Assembly (NCBI GenBank): GCA_036277115.1
Contig: DASUNM010000027.1
Span: forward strand, 496,001 to 560,000
DNA from: Pyrinomonadaceae bacterium
Lineage (GTDB): Bacteria; Acidobacteriota; Blastocatellia; Pyrinomonadales; Pyrinomonadaceae
Length of the DNA stretch: 64,000 bases
Direction of reading: 5' to 3'
The first letter of the stretch is position 1; the number at the start of each line of letters is the position of its first letter. The position numbers were made by a program, and so were the translations under genes. Below the pieces are notes generated by a model. The model had not been told where the DNA came from. It did not search any database and saw only the letters and a list, made by a program, of their open reading frames with translations. Positions 35,740 through 46,248 of the stretch are shown here, piece by piece.

Positions 35740-36885
35740 TTAGTTCTTTAGCGAGCTCAGCGCGTCTCCCAGTCGCTTCACGCCCTCACTCAACCGTTCT
35801 TCATCGGCACAGAACGAGATGCGCAAGAAGCCCCGGCTCTCTTCGCCGAACGCCGCTGCGGGAATCGTCACGACACCCTTTTCCAAGCCTGCTTCGGCAA
35901 CTTTCAACTCATCGCCGTATTCACTTACCTCGACCATTGTGTAGAAAGCTCCATCCGGAGTCACGCAGCGCAACCCCAGTTCGTCGCGCAACTTTTGTAA
36001 AAGAAAGTCACGGCGCTTGAGAAAGATCGATCGCATCTCGGCTCGCGAAGCCTCTGCTTCATGCGTCCACGCGGCCAGCGCCGCCTTCTGCGAAATACTC
36101 GAAGCGCAGGTCACGACATAACCGTGCAGCACGAGCGTGGCCTTCATCACTTCCGTGTCACCGGCCAACCAGCCGATGCGCCAGCCCGTCATCCGCATCG
36201 ACTTTGACAAGCCGCTCGCGATGATTGTGCGCGGATAAAACTCCGAAATCGATGCCGCGCGTTCCGGCGTGTAATAAAGCTCGCGATAAATTTCGTCACT
36301 CACAATGAACGCATTCGAGCCGCTCGCTTCAACCGCGTCGGCCATCGCCTGTAACTCATCCCTGGTCAGCGCTCGGCCGGTCGGATTTGACGGACTGATG
36401 CAAATGACCACTTTCGTGCGCGGCGTAAGTTTGCTTTTGAAATCATCGATATCGAAACCAAAGTCTTTGCCCGCAGGCAAGCGATAACGAACCTCGCGGC
36501 CGCCAACCATTTTCGTAATCATCGGGTAGGCGATGAACCCTGGATCGGGCATCAGGACTTCATCGCCTTCTTCGACAAGCGTGCGCAGGATCAAATAAAG
36601 CGATTCCTGCGAACCGGCCGTGACGACTACCTGATCAGTATTGAGATTCATGTGTGGATAGTCGCCCGCAATTCTTTCGCGCAGGGCCGGCAAGCCTGCC
36701 TGCAACGTGTACCCATTTTTCTCTTCCTGAATCACGCGAACGGCTTCACGCACGATCACTTCCGGTGTCGGCAGATCAGGCTCGCCCAGGCCAAGACTGA
36801 TACTGCCGGGCTTCGCGCGATCCGAAATTTTCCGGATCATGCTTTTCTCGATGCCGCGGAGAAATGGAGGTGGCTGGAAAGTCAC
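35740..36885 (-). CDS. Class I aminotransferase of the lysine operon (probable N-succinyl-LL-DAP aminotransferase)
   Basis: The 381-aa PLP enzyme shows [20 protein letters not shown] and the Schiff-base lysine K228 in [19 protein letters not shown]. By itself this looks like an AspC-type class I aminotransferase. Placed between dapD and asd, the likely reaction is transamination of N-succinyl-2-amino-6-ketopimelate (DapC). The start is a GTG (36885) overlapping the dapD stop as GTGA, with GGAGG nine bases upstream. The open frame continues 29 codons upstream, but that is dapD in another frame. Confidence 0.9.
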   Translation of the reverse strand: MTFQPPPFLRGIEKSMIRKISDRAKPGSISLGLGEPDLPTPEVIVREAVRVIQEEKNGYTLQAGLPALRERIAGDYPHMNLNTDQVVVTAGSQESLYLILRTLVEEGDEVLMPDPGFIAYPMITKMVGGREVRYRLPAGKDFGFDIDDFKSKLTPRTKVVICISPSNPTGRALTRDELQAMADAVEASGSNAFIVSDEIYRELYYTPERAASISEFYPRTIIASGLSKSMRMTGWRIGWLAGDTEVMKATLVLHGYVVTCASSISQKAALAAWTHEAEASRAEMRSIFLKRRDFLLQKLRDELGLRCVTPDGAFYTMVEVSEYGDELKVAEAGLEKGVVTIPAAAFGEESRGFLRISFCADEERLSEGVKRLGDALSSLKN

Positions 36886-37718
36886 CGTAGCGCCTCCTCT
36901 AACTGCGTCGACGCGTCTGTTTTCTCGTCGCGATACTTCACAATTACCGGAGCGTAGAGGGACAGACCCCATTCGCGCGCTTTGTCATTTTGAATTGTTC
37001 GCGAGCCGGGAACGACGACCGCGCCCACAGGAATTTCCACAGGGTCTTCGCCACTGCGTCGATAGATTGCGCCGCGTACAAGATCAAACACGGGCGTCGA
37101 GCCGGTAATGATCGTGCCGGAAGCGAGGACGGCGCGCGCGCGCACGATGGCACCCTCGTAAACACCACAGTTGCCCCCGACGATCACATCGTCTTCGATG
37201 ATTACAGGCATTGCTCCGGCGGGTTCCAGCACGCCGCCAATTTGCGCCGCGGCTGAAATATGCACGCGCTTTCCGATCTGCGCGCACGAACCGACCAACG
37301 CGTGGCTGTCTATCATGGTGCCCTCGTCGACATAGGCGCCGGCGTTAACAAACATCGGCGGCATGCAGACCACGCCCGGCGCAATGTACGCTCCGTCGCG
37401 AATGCTCGACCCGCCCGGCACGATGCGCACGCGATCCTCAGGCGTGAATCTTTGGATTGGATAAGTGTTCTTGTCGAGAAACTGTAGCGGTGCGCCGGAT
37501 TGCGTCATTTCTATAATCGCGCCCATGCGGAAGCCGAGCAAAATCCCGCGCTTCACCCACGCGTTTGTTTGCCATTTGCCGTTCGCATCGCGTTCCGCAG
37601 CGCGAATGACGCCGCGATTGAGATCTGATTTGAAATCGTTAAAGACGGTGAAATCGGCTTCGGAGTAACTAGCCCCTTCGCGCGTAGCGAGTGCCTCGAT
37701 GTGTTCACGCAGTAACAT
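36882..37718 (-). CDS. dapD: Tetrahydrodipicolinate N-succinyltransferase
   Basis: The 278-aa protein is a left-handed beta-helix acyltransferase with hexapeptide repeats ([65 protein letters not shown]). [11 protein letters not shown]-like N-terminal residues and [12 protein letters not shown] fit DapD. Succinylation of tetrahydrodipicolinate commits the operon to the succinylase branch, consistent with the dapE gene. The ATG at 37718 lies 14 bp inside the end of dapA, with GGAG upstream. Ten extra upstream codons of open frame are dapA sequence. Confidence 0.94.
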   Translation of the reverse strand: MLLREHIEALATREGASYSEADFTVFNDFKSDLNRGVIRAAERDANGKWQTNAWVKRGILLGFRMGAIIEMTQSGAPLQFLDKNTYPIQRFTPEDRVRIVPGGSSIRDGAYIAPGVVCMPPMFVNAGAYVDEGTMIDSHALVGSCAQIGKRVHISAAAQIGGVLEPAGAMPVIIEDDVIVGGNCGVYEGAIVRARAVLASGTIITGSTPVFDLVRGAIYRRSGEDPVEIPVGAVVVPGSRTIQNDKAREWGLSLYAPVIVKYRDEKTDASTQLEEALR

Positions 37719-38625
37719 GAGCACTCTCCAACAAGCCAATCTGCGCAATCACTTCTCTCACACGCGCGCGGCTCTTTTCCGTGATCGGCACGAGAGGCAG
37801 ACGGAAATTCTCTTCGAGCAATCCCATCATCGCCATGGCGGCTTTCACCGGACCCGGACTCGATTCAATAAAGTTCACGTCCATCAGCGGCAGCAGGCGA
37901 TAGTGCAACTCGCGCGCTTCATCCCATTTTCCTTCCAGAGCGAAATTCGTCATCTGCGACATCAGATCGGGAATTTCATTCGAAGCGACCGAGACGATTC
38001 CTTCTGCGCCCAAAGCGATCAACGGCAAAGTCACTGCGTCGTCGCCCGACATCACCGCGAAACCATCCGGACGCTCGCGCAGAATCTCCATCATCTGCGA
38101 CAGATTCCCGGACGCTTCTTTAACCGCCACTATGTTTTCGCAGTCCCTCGCCAGACGCAGGGTCGTTTGCGCGGCGATGTTTGACGAAGTGCGGCCCGGA
38201 ACGTTGTAAATCATGATCGGCAAATCGGGAATCGCGTCCGCAATCGCATGGAAGTGAGCGTACAGACCTTCCTGTGTCGGTTTGTTGTACCAGGGCGCGA
38301 CCTGTAAGACCGCGTCGGCGCCGAGTTCCTGCGCGCGTTTCGAATACTCGATCGCCGAAGCGGTCGAGTTGCTCCCCGCACCCGCAATCACTTTCGCGCG
38401 TCCGCGGGCAACTTCGATAGTCAGCCCAATCACGCGCGCATCTTCGTCTTCGGTCATGGTGGCGCTCTCGCCAGTGGTGCCGCACGGCACTAATAACTTA
38501 ACGCCCCCCGTTATCTGTCGATCGATGAGCGCGCGCATGCGCTCTTCATCAAACGCGCCATCGGACTTGAACGGTGTTACCAGCGCCGTCGCGCAACCGC
38601 GCATCCAATCAATCTTCATAGTCAT
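37705..38625 (-). CDS. dapA: 4-hydroxy-tetrahydrodipicolinate synthase
   Basis: The 306-aa TIM-barrel aldolase condenses pyruvate with aspartate semialdehyde. The Schiff-base Lys169 is in IVAVKEASG, Tyr140 in [10 protein letters not shown], and [11 protein letters not shown] binds substrate. Two ATGs compete: 38625 (MTMKID), with AGGA five bases upstream, is preferred to 38619. The frame stays open to 38712 through a palindromic repeat (translated AQTSVCDHVL), which is rejected. It overlaps dapD by 14 bp. Confidence 0.94.
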   Translation of the reverse strand: MTMKIDWMRGCATALVTPFKSDGAFDEERMRALIDRQITGGVKLLVPCGTTGESATMTEDEDARVIGLTIEVARGRAKVIAGAGSNSTASAIEYSKRAQELGADAVLQVAPWYNKPTQEGLYAHFHAIADAIPDLPIMIYNVPGRTSSNIAAQTTLRLARDCENIVAVKEASGNLSQMMEILRERPDGFAVMSGDDAVTLPLIALGAEGIVSVASNEIPDLMSQMTNFALEGKWDEARELHYRLLPLMDVNFIESSPGPVKAAMAMMGLLEENFRLPLVPITEKSRARVREVIAQIGLLESAHVTA

Positions 38626-38635
38626 AGAGTTCCTC

Positions 38636-38712
38636 GTGGCCCAGACTTCAGTCTGTGATTCCTTCGTAAATTGCGGCCTCAAGACGTGATCACAGACTGA
38701 AGTCTGTGCCAC
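38636..38712. repeat. Palindromic repeat upstream of dapA (CAGACTTCAGTCTG type)
   Basis: Nearly perfect arms of about 24 bp: GTGGCCCAGACTTCAGTCTG.. at 38636 and ..CAGACTGAAGTCTGTGCCAC ending at 38712. It lies between dapB and dapA inside the operon. Confidence 0.85.
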
Positions 38713-38723
38713 GATTCAATTCC

Positions 38724-38748
38724 GGCGGGCAGTAGCCCGCCTCTAAAC
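38724..38748. repeat. Half copy of REP-like family A element at the end of dapB
   Basis: GGCGGGCAGTAGCCCGCCTC plus TAAAC, the right half of the family. Its TAG (38743-38745 on the minus strand) is the dapB stop codon. Confidence 0.85.
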
Positions 38749-39453
38749 GTCCTCTTGCGCTTCTAAAATCTCATCAAACACTTCTGTAAATTCATATACG
38801 CCCTTGCGACCGACGATCCACCTGGCCGCCATCAAGGCGCCTTCAGCGAATCCTTCACGCGAACGGGCAACATGTTCCAGAGTGATGTGATCAGCGCGCG
38901 AGTCGAAACCCACCCGGTGCGTGCCGGGAATGTGGCCGGCGCGCGTCGAGGAAATCGGCACCTCGCGCTCCAAATGATCCGCGACAATTCCGCCCAATTT
39001 GATTGCGGTGCCCGAGGGTGCGTCCTGCTTACGCTTGTGGTGCGCTTCTTCGATGTACACATCGTACGATTCGAGGTTCTGAAAGAATTCAGCCGCCGCC
39101 GCGGCGATGCGAAAGAAAACCTGCGCGCCAACAGAAAAGTTCGCGCCATAGACCAGCGCCCCGTCGGCTTCTTCAACCTGGGGCGCGAGCTCAGTGCGAT
39201 TTACCTGCCAGCCCGTGGTGCCTTCCACCAGAGGCACGCCGGATTTCATGCAGAGCGAAATGTTCTTTGGCACCGCCGCCGCGACAGAGAAGTCGATGGC
39301 CACGTCGCACCCCCCAACCTCGATGCCCACGTCTTCGTTTAAGCGGTCGGCATCGCGCGAATTCAGGGTCACGGCAATCTCGTGGCCCTGCTCTTTGGCG
39401 AGCTTCGCCACGAGTTGTCCCATGGCGCCATGACCGATGATTGCGATTTTCAT
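38743..39453 (-). CDS. dapB: 4-hydroxy-tetrahydrodipicolinate reductase
   Basis: The 236-aa enzyme has an N-terminal NAD(P) fold (IAIIGHGAMGQLV), the substrate loop EEAHHKRKQDAPSGTA and GYDVYIEEAHH-like active-site residues. GTHRVGFDSRADHITLEHVA is typical of DapB. The start at 39453 overlaps the dapE stop (ATGA), so the long upstream frame (to 39576) is dapE in another frame. It is slightly short for DapB but complete. Its stop codon comes from a repeat, so the last residue or two may not be ancestral. Confidence 0.94.
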   Translation of the reverse strand: MKIAIIGHGAMGQLVAKLAKEQGHEIAVTLNSRDADRLNEDVGIEVGGCDVAIDFSVAAAVPKNISLCMKSGVPLVEGTTGWQVNRTELAPQVEEADGALVYGANFSVGAQVFFRIAAAAAEFFQNLESYDVYIEEAHHKRKQDAPSGTAIKLGGIVADHLEREVPISSTRAGHIPGTHRVGFDSRADHITLEHVARSREGFAEGALMAARWIVGRKGVYEFTEVFDEILEAQEDV

Positions 39454-40445
39454 AACTGCTTCACGATGTTCACGTAGAGATCCACCGCGGTTAAAAGGTC
39501 GCTCTTCCGGACTTTCTCGCCATCGGTGTGCGCATCGAGAATCGAACCCGGTCCGATCAGCAGAGGCCTTCCCCAATTCGAAAGATAAGGAATGTCCGTG
39601 GTGAAGCGTGCAATCATTTGCTCAAATCCATCAAGCGAAAGCAAGCGGATTGGATCGTGCCCCGACTTGTAGTCCACCGCGGCGCGGCCGTCAATTGCAT
39701 TTTCCAGAAGCGACCTGGCCGAGGCAGAATCAATCGCCAGCCGAATCAGGATTGTGGCCTCAGCCTCGCTCGGGATTACGTTTGCACGCGTGCCGCCTGA
39801 GAGGACGCCGATGTTGCAGGTGGTTTCGCCGAACACTTCATCAGACGGCCAGTCAATTGAGCGGACGTCGTTAAGCACGTCCAACAAATGTTCGATCGCT
39901 GAATCGCCCTGCTCCGGATAAGCGGAATGAGCCGCACGACCTTTTGTTCTGATCGTTGCCTGCAAAGAGCCTTTGGTGCCAACTGCCAGCTTATTCTCAG
40001 TTGGTTCGCCGTTGATTAGATATTCACACGCTGAGCTTTCGGGATATTCATTCGCAACCTTTGCGCCCGCGCTGGTCACCTCCTCATCGACCGTAAAGAG
40101 CAATCCGATTTCGTTGAAGCCTTCGGCGCGCAACCTTTCCGCCGCGGCAATCTGTGCCGCAATTATTCCTTTCGCATCGCACGCGCCGCGGCCGTAAATG
40201 AATTCATCGTCTTCGCGCGAAGCGATGAACGGCGGCACCGTGTCCATGTGCGTCGAGAGCACGACACGCGGCCGGGCTTCAGTACGCGCAATGATATTCG
40301 AACGTTCAGGCGCGATGTTCTGCAACTCAACGTGATAGCCAAGCCGGATAAGCAATTCGCCTAGTGAAGTTCCGATCTGAAACTCCTCACCCGTAACCGA
40401 CGGAATGTCGATCAGTTCGCGCGTGAGTCTAAGCACATCAGTCAT
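39450..40445 (-). CDS. dapE: Succinyl-diaminopimelate desuccinylase-type M20 peptidase
   Basis: The 331-aa M20 enzyme has the dinuclear metal site residues His66 and Asp68 in VLSTHMDTVPP, Asp90 in GACDAKG, Glu121/Glu122 in FTVDEEVTSAG and a C-terminal His in ILDAHTDGEKV. In this operon it most likely removes succinate from N-succinyl-LL-diaminopimelate. Its sequence is near the ArgE/DapE/LysK border, so family membership alone does not fix specificity. The start MTDVLRLTRELIDIPSVTG is normal. Stop overlaps the dapB start by 4 bp. Confidence 0.88.
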   Translation of the reverse strand: MTDVLRLTRELIDIPSVTGEEFQIGTSLGELLIRLGYHVELQNIAPERSNIIARTEARPRVVLSTHMDTVPPFIASREDDEFIYGRGACDAKGIIAAQIAAAERLRAEGFNEIGLLFTVDEEVTSAGAKVANEYPESSACEYLINGEPTENKLAVGTKGSLQATIRTKGRAAHSAYPEQGDSAIEHLLDVLNDVRSIDWPSDEVFGETTCNIGVLSGGTRANVIPSEAEATILIRLAIDSASARSLLENAIDGRAAVDYKSGHDPIRLLSLDGFEQMIARFTTDIPYLSNWGRPLLIGPGSILDAHTDGEKVRKSDLLTAVDLYVNIVKQL

Positions 40446-40542
40446 GGATTTGCAGTGCCGTGTCAGAACCGCGAGCGGTAGCGACCGGATCTAGCGGTCC
40501 CCAAAGAAAGCGAAGAAACAACCTGTAATTACTAAACTTGCT

Positions 40543-41967
40543 TCATGATCCGGTCGCGCCCACCACCCCACGAGGGCTGCCCGCGTGGGGACCCCGGTCC
40601 GCTCTCGGTTCGGAGACGGTCCCTTCAAAACAAACTCGATGAAGGCGGTTAATGGCTTCGGTCGCTTGCGCCGCGTCCACCATAAACGTGAGATTCACGC
40701 TGGAAGCGCCGACGGAAATCATCGAGACGTTGATGTCGTGGATGACTGAAAACACACGCCCCGCGATGCCGGGCGTATTGCGCAATCCTTCACCGACGAC
40801 CGAGATGATGGTCCGATCTTTTTCAACCTCAACCGATCCAAGCCGTTCCAGATCGGGAACCAGTTCCGGCAAAGCGCACGCGTCATCTATGGAAAGCGAT
40901 ACGCTTACCTCCGAAGTAGTCACCACATCCACCGCCGTTCGATGACGGTCGAAGATCTCGAACAGCGCGCGCAGGAAACCGTACGCGCCAAGCATTCGCG
41001 CCGAAGTGACTTGCACAGTAGTGACGCCGTTCTTATGCGCGATCGCTTTGATCGTCAGTGGCGCCGCTTCTGATTCGGCGACGATCAAAGTTCCCTCGTC
41101 CGCCGGCGCATGAGAATTACAGACGCGAACCGGAATGCTCTTATCGATGGCCGGCTGAATCGTTTTTGGATGCAGCACCTTCGCGCCGAAGTAAGCGAGC
41201 TCAGCCGCTTCCTGGTACGAAAGGATTGGAATTGTTTGCGCGTCAGGGACAACGCGCGGGTCGGCCGTCAGGACGCCGCTGACATCAGTCCAAATTTGAA
41301 TTTCACGCGCGTCGAGCGCGGCGCCAACAATCGCCGCGGTGTAATCCGATCCGCCTCGCCCCAAAGTCGTCGTTACGCCGCGTTCGGTGCTGCCGATGAA
41401 TCCGCCCAGAACAGGAATCTCATCATTCGCCAGACGCTTGAACCGCTCCTGTATCGCTCCTGAGGTGTCGGTGAGTGGCGCGGCATTTCCGTAGTTCTCA
41501 TCCGTCTTAATGCAATCACGTGCATCGACGAACTGAGCGCGCAGACCGTGCGCGTGCAACACTGACGCGAGCAACTGCGAAGCCAGTAACTCGCCGTAAG
41601 CCACGATTTGATCCTGAAGCGGCGGACTGGTGACTGGATATGAAGCAATGATTTTGAATAACTGGCGAATCTCTTTGCGGGCATCTGTGATCGCAGTTGC
41701 AAACGTCCCGCGGCTGTCATCGGCCAGCAGTTCGGTGGCGATCATTTCATGCCGGGCGAACCACTCGTCCAGCGGACGCGCCGCCCGCGCGTCGCCGGCT
41801 ACGGCGCTTTCAACGCTGGCCAACAAAGCATTGGTAAACCCGCCGATGGCCGACGTGACTACGATCGGACGCCCGGTTTCCGCGGCTTTGACGATTGCCG
41901 CAACGTTTCGGAAGGCGCCGGCGTCGGCCACCGACGTCCCGCCAAACTTCATAACTGTTGGCCGCAT
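40543..41967 (-). CDS. lysC: Aspartate kinase
   Basis: The 474-aa enzyme phosphorylates aspartate, the first step of the pathway. The kinase domain shows VMKFGGTSVADAGAFR, LGGFIGSTERGVTTTLGRGGSDYTAA and IWTDVSGVLTADPR. Two ACT domains follow (GVTTVQVTSARMLGAYGFL; ISVVGEGLRNTPGIAGRVF), which normally bind lysine for feedback inhibition. The ATG at 41967 (MRPTVMKFGG) is preferred to a GTG at 41988. The last 20 or so codons (RGPHAGSPRGVVGATGS) are repeat-derived. It is the first gene of the lysine operon, divergent from secA. Confidence 0.94.
   Translation of the reverse strand: MRPTVMKFGGTSVADAGAFRNVAAIVKAAETGRPIVVTSAIGGFTNALLASVESAVAGDARAARPLDEWFARHEMIATELLADDSRGTFATAITDARKEIRQLFKIIASYPVTSPPLQDQIVAYGELLASQLLASVLHAHGLRAQFVDARDCIKTDENYGNAAPLTDTSGAIQERFKRLANDEIPVLGGFIGSTERGVTTTLGRGGSDYTAAIVGAALDAREIQIWTDVSGVLTADPRVVPDAQTIPILSYQEAAELAYFGAKVLHPKTIQPAIDKSIPVRVCNSHAPADEGTLIVAESEAAPLTIKAIAHKNGVTTVQVTSARMLGAYGFLRALFEIFDRHRTAVDVVTTSEVSVSLSIDDACALPELVPDLERLGSVEVEKDRTIISVVGEGLRNTPGIAGRVFSVIHDINVSMISVGASSVNLTFMVDAAQATEAINRLHRVCFEGTVSEPRADRGPHAGSPRGVVGATGS
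40566..40590. repeat. Family C palindrome in the 3' end of lysC
   Basis: CCCCACGAGGG/CCCGCGTGGGG, related to 2865-2889, translated as PHAGSPRGV on the minus strand. Just right of it (40458-40500) lies a half copy of family B (GCGGTAGCGACCGG). Confidence 0.75.
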
Positions 41968-42085
41968 GCTCGTTCGCGAGTAAACCACAGCGGACCCAGC
42001 CGGGCAACCGGCTTGCTTGGCAACTCTGCGCTCCCTTACAATCTCAAATTACACCCGCAAAAAGTGAGCACAAACAGAATCTTTT

Positions 42086-44857
<2,772 letters not shown>

Positions 44858-45089
44858 GGTTTGCGGGCCATCGTGGAAGTGCCTTCGGGTGAACCCGCCG
44901 ATGGACAGGACTTTTCACGCAAAGCCGCAGAGTCACAAAGGAAAGCGGAACCATCGGCGAGCTCCCTTGCCCACTCTTTCTCTCCGGTATAAGCTGAATC
45001 CGGCAAATCCCCTTAAAAAAGCTCTCCCGCTTCCGTTCGGCGCTGCATGCGTCCGAATCGGAAAATTTTGTGAAAAAAGAGGAGTCGTC

Positions 45090-46178
45090 ATGAAAAAGTT
45101 CCTACTTGCTTTACTGATTGTCTTTGCCACCGCGACGTTCGCCGTCGCCGACACGATTTACCTGCGCGACGGAAGACAGGTGCGCGGCACGCTCTTAGGC
45201 TTTATCAACGGCCAATTTGTGATGCGCGTCGAGACGCAACTTTCAACTTCGCCATCCACCACCACTACGCGTCGACGAGATGACATTCAGTACTTTCGTC
45301 CGGAAGAGGTGGAGCGCGTCGAGATCGATGGGCGCCCGATGGAGGACACGCGCTATGTAACCCGCAATGTGCAGGTGACGCTGGATTCAAACTGGATCGA
45401 CAGTGGCGTCTTTGTGCGAAGCGGCCAACGCGTCCAGGTAAGTGCGACAGGGGTCATCACTGTCGGACGAATGCGCCTCACGCCCGATGGTCTGCAAAGA
45501 ACCGATCCGAGCGCGCCGTTGCCGAACGCAAATGAAGGCAAACTGATCGGCGCGATTGGCAATGACGCGAGCTCGCCGATCATCGAGCTTGGCAGCCGTC
45601 GCGAGTTCACTGCCGATCGCAATGGACGCCTGTTTCTGACGGCCAACCGCGGGTCGTTCGCTGACGCGCGCGGCGCTTTTGAGGTCCAGATTCAACGCGA
45701 ACGAGGTGGCAACTTCCGTGAAGCTGACGATCTTGATCGGAGCGGCGGCATTCGATCGCGAAATCGTTTTCCTGGCGGACCAGGGCGTGGGCCCGGCAGG
45801 AGCGAGCGTGACATTGAAGTGCCGGGCAACTCGCGCGGCGTTGACGCGGGGATTGATGTACGCAGCGGTGATCAAATCACTTTCACGGCCACCGGTACTA
45901 TTGTCGCCGGTCAACGCGCAGGCACGGTTGGACCCGAGGGTGGTCGCAGCACGGGCTTCGGCTCGATCATCGGCACGCGGCCGGTACCGACTGCCGGCGT
46001 CGGTGCACTGATCGGCTACCTTCGCATGCTTGACGGACAAAACAGCCAGCCGTTTTTTATCGGCAACTCGCTGACATGGACGGCGCCCGCCGACGGTCGT
46101 TTGTATTTGCTGGTTAATGACGACAACTACAACGACAACAGTGGGGCTTTCAGGGTGCACATCACCGTGAACCGGTAG
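45090..46178 (+). CDS. Exported protein with two PA-IL-like lectin domains
   Basis: The 362-aa precursor starts at ATG 45090 with GAGG eight bases upstream and a signal peptide (LLALLIVFATATFAVAD). A short region (TIYLRDGRQVRGTLLGF...FRPEEVERVEI) resembles periplasmic surface-binding domains. Two copies of a PA-IL/galactose-binding-like domain follow: VTLDSNWIDSGVFVRSGQRV...GKLIGAIGND and GVDAGIDVRSGDQITFTATG...LIGYLRM...LYLLVNDDNYNDNSGAF. The NDxxxxDNSG end is the calcium/sugar site of LecA; the first copy lacks that Asn-Asp set and is probably inactive. It probably binds carbohydrate outside the cell. A perfect terminator follows. Confidence 0.82.
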   Translation: MKKFLLALLIVFATATFAVADTIYLRDGRQVRGTLLGFINGQFVMRVETQLSTSPSTTTTRRRDDIQYFRPEEVERVEIDGRPMEDTRYVTRNVQVTLDSNWIDSGVFVRSGQRVQVSATGVITVGRMRLTPDGLQRTDPSAPLPNANEGKLIGAIGNDASSPIIELGSRREFTADRNGRLFLTANRGSFADARGAFEVQIQRERGGNFREADDLDRSGGIRSRNRFPGGPGRGPGRSERDIEVPGNSRGVDAGIDVRSGDQITFTATGTIVAGQRAGTVGPEGGRSTGFGSIIGTRPVPTAGVGALIGYLRMLDGQNSQPFFIGNSLTWTAPADGRLYLLVNDDNYNDNSGAFRVHITVNR

Positions 46179-46201
46179 TTGAAGTAGACGACTACAACAC
46201 G

Positions 46202-46236
46202 AAACGCCGTTCGCGCCAGCCGCGAGCGGCGTTTTT
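46202..46236 (+). terminator. Rho-independent terminator
   Basis: Stem AAACGCCGTTCGCG / CGCGAGCGGCGTTT (one T-G wobble) with a short loop and a run of five T, 24 bp after the lectin gene stop. Confidence 0.9.
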
Positions 46237-46248
46237 CCGTGCGCGGTC

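Noticed and set aside
38626-38712. Longer dapA start at 38712
   Set aside because: The added residues (AQTSVCDHVL...) come from a palindromic repeat; a ribosome site AGGA precedes the ATG at 38625.
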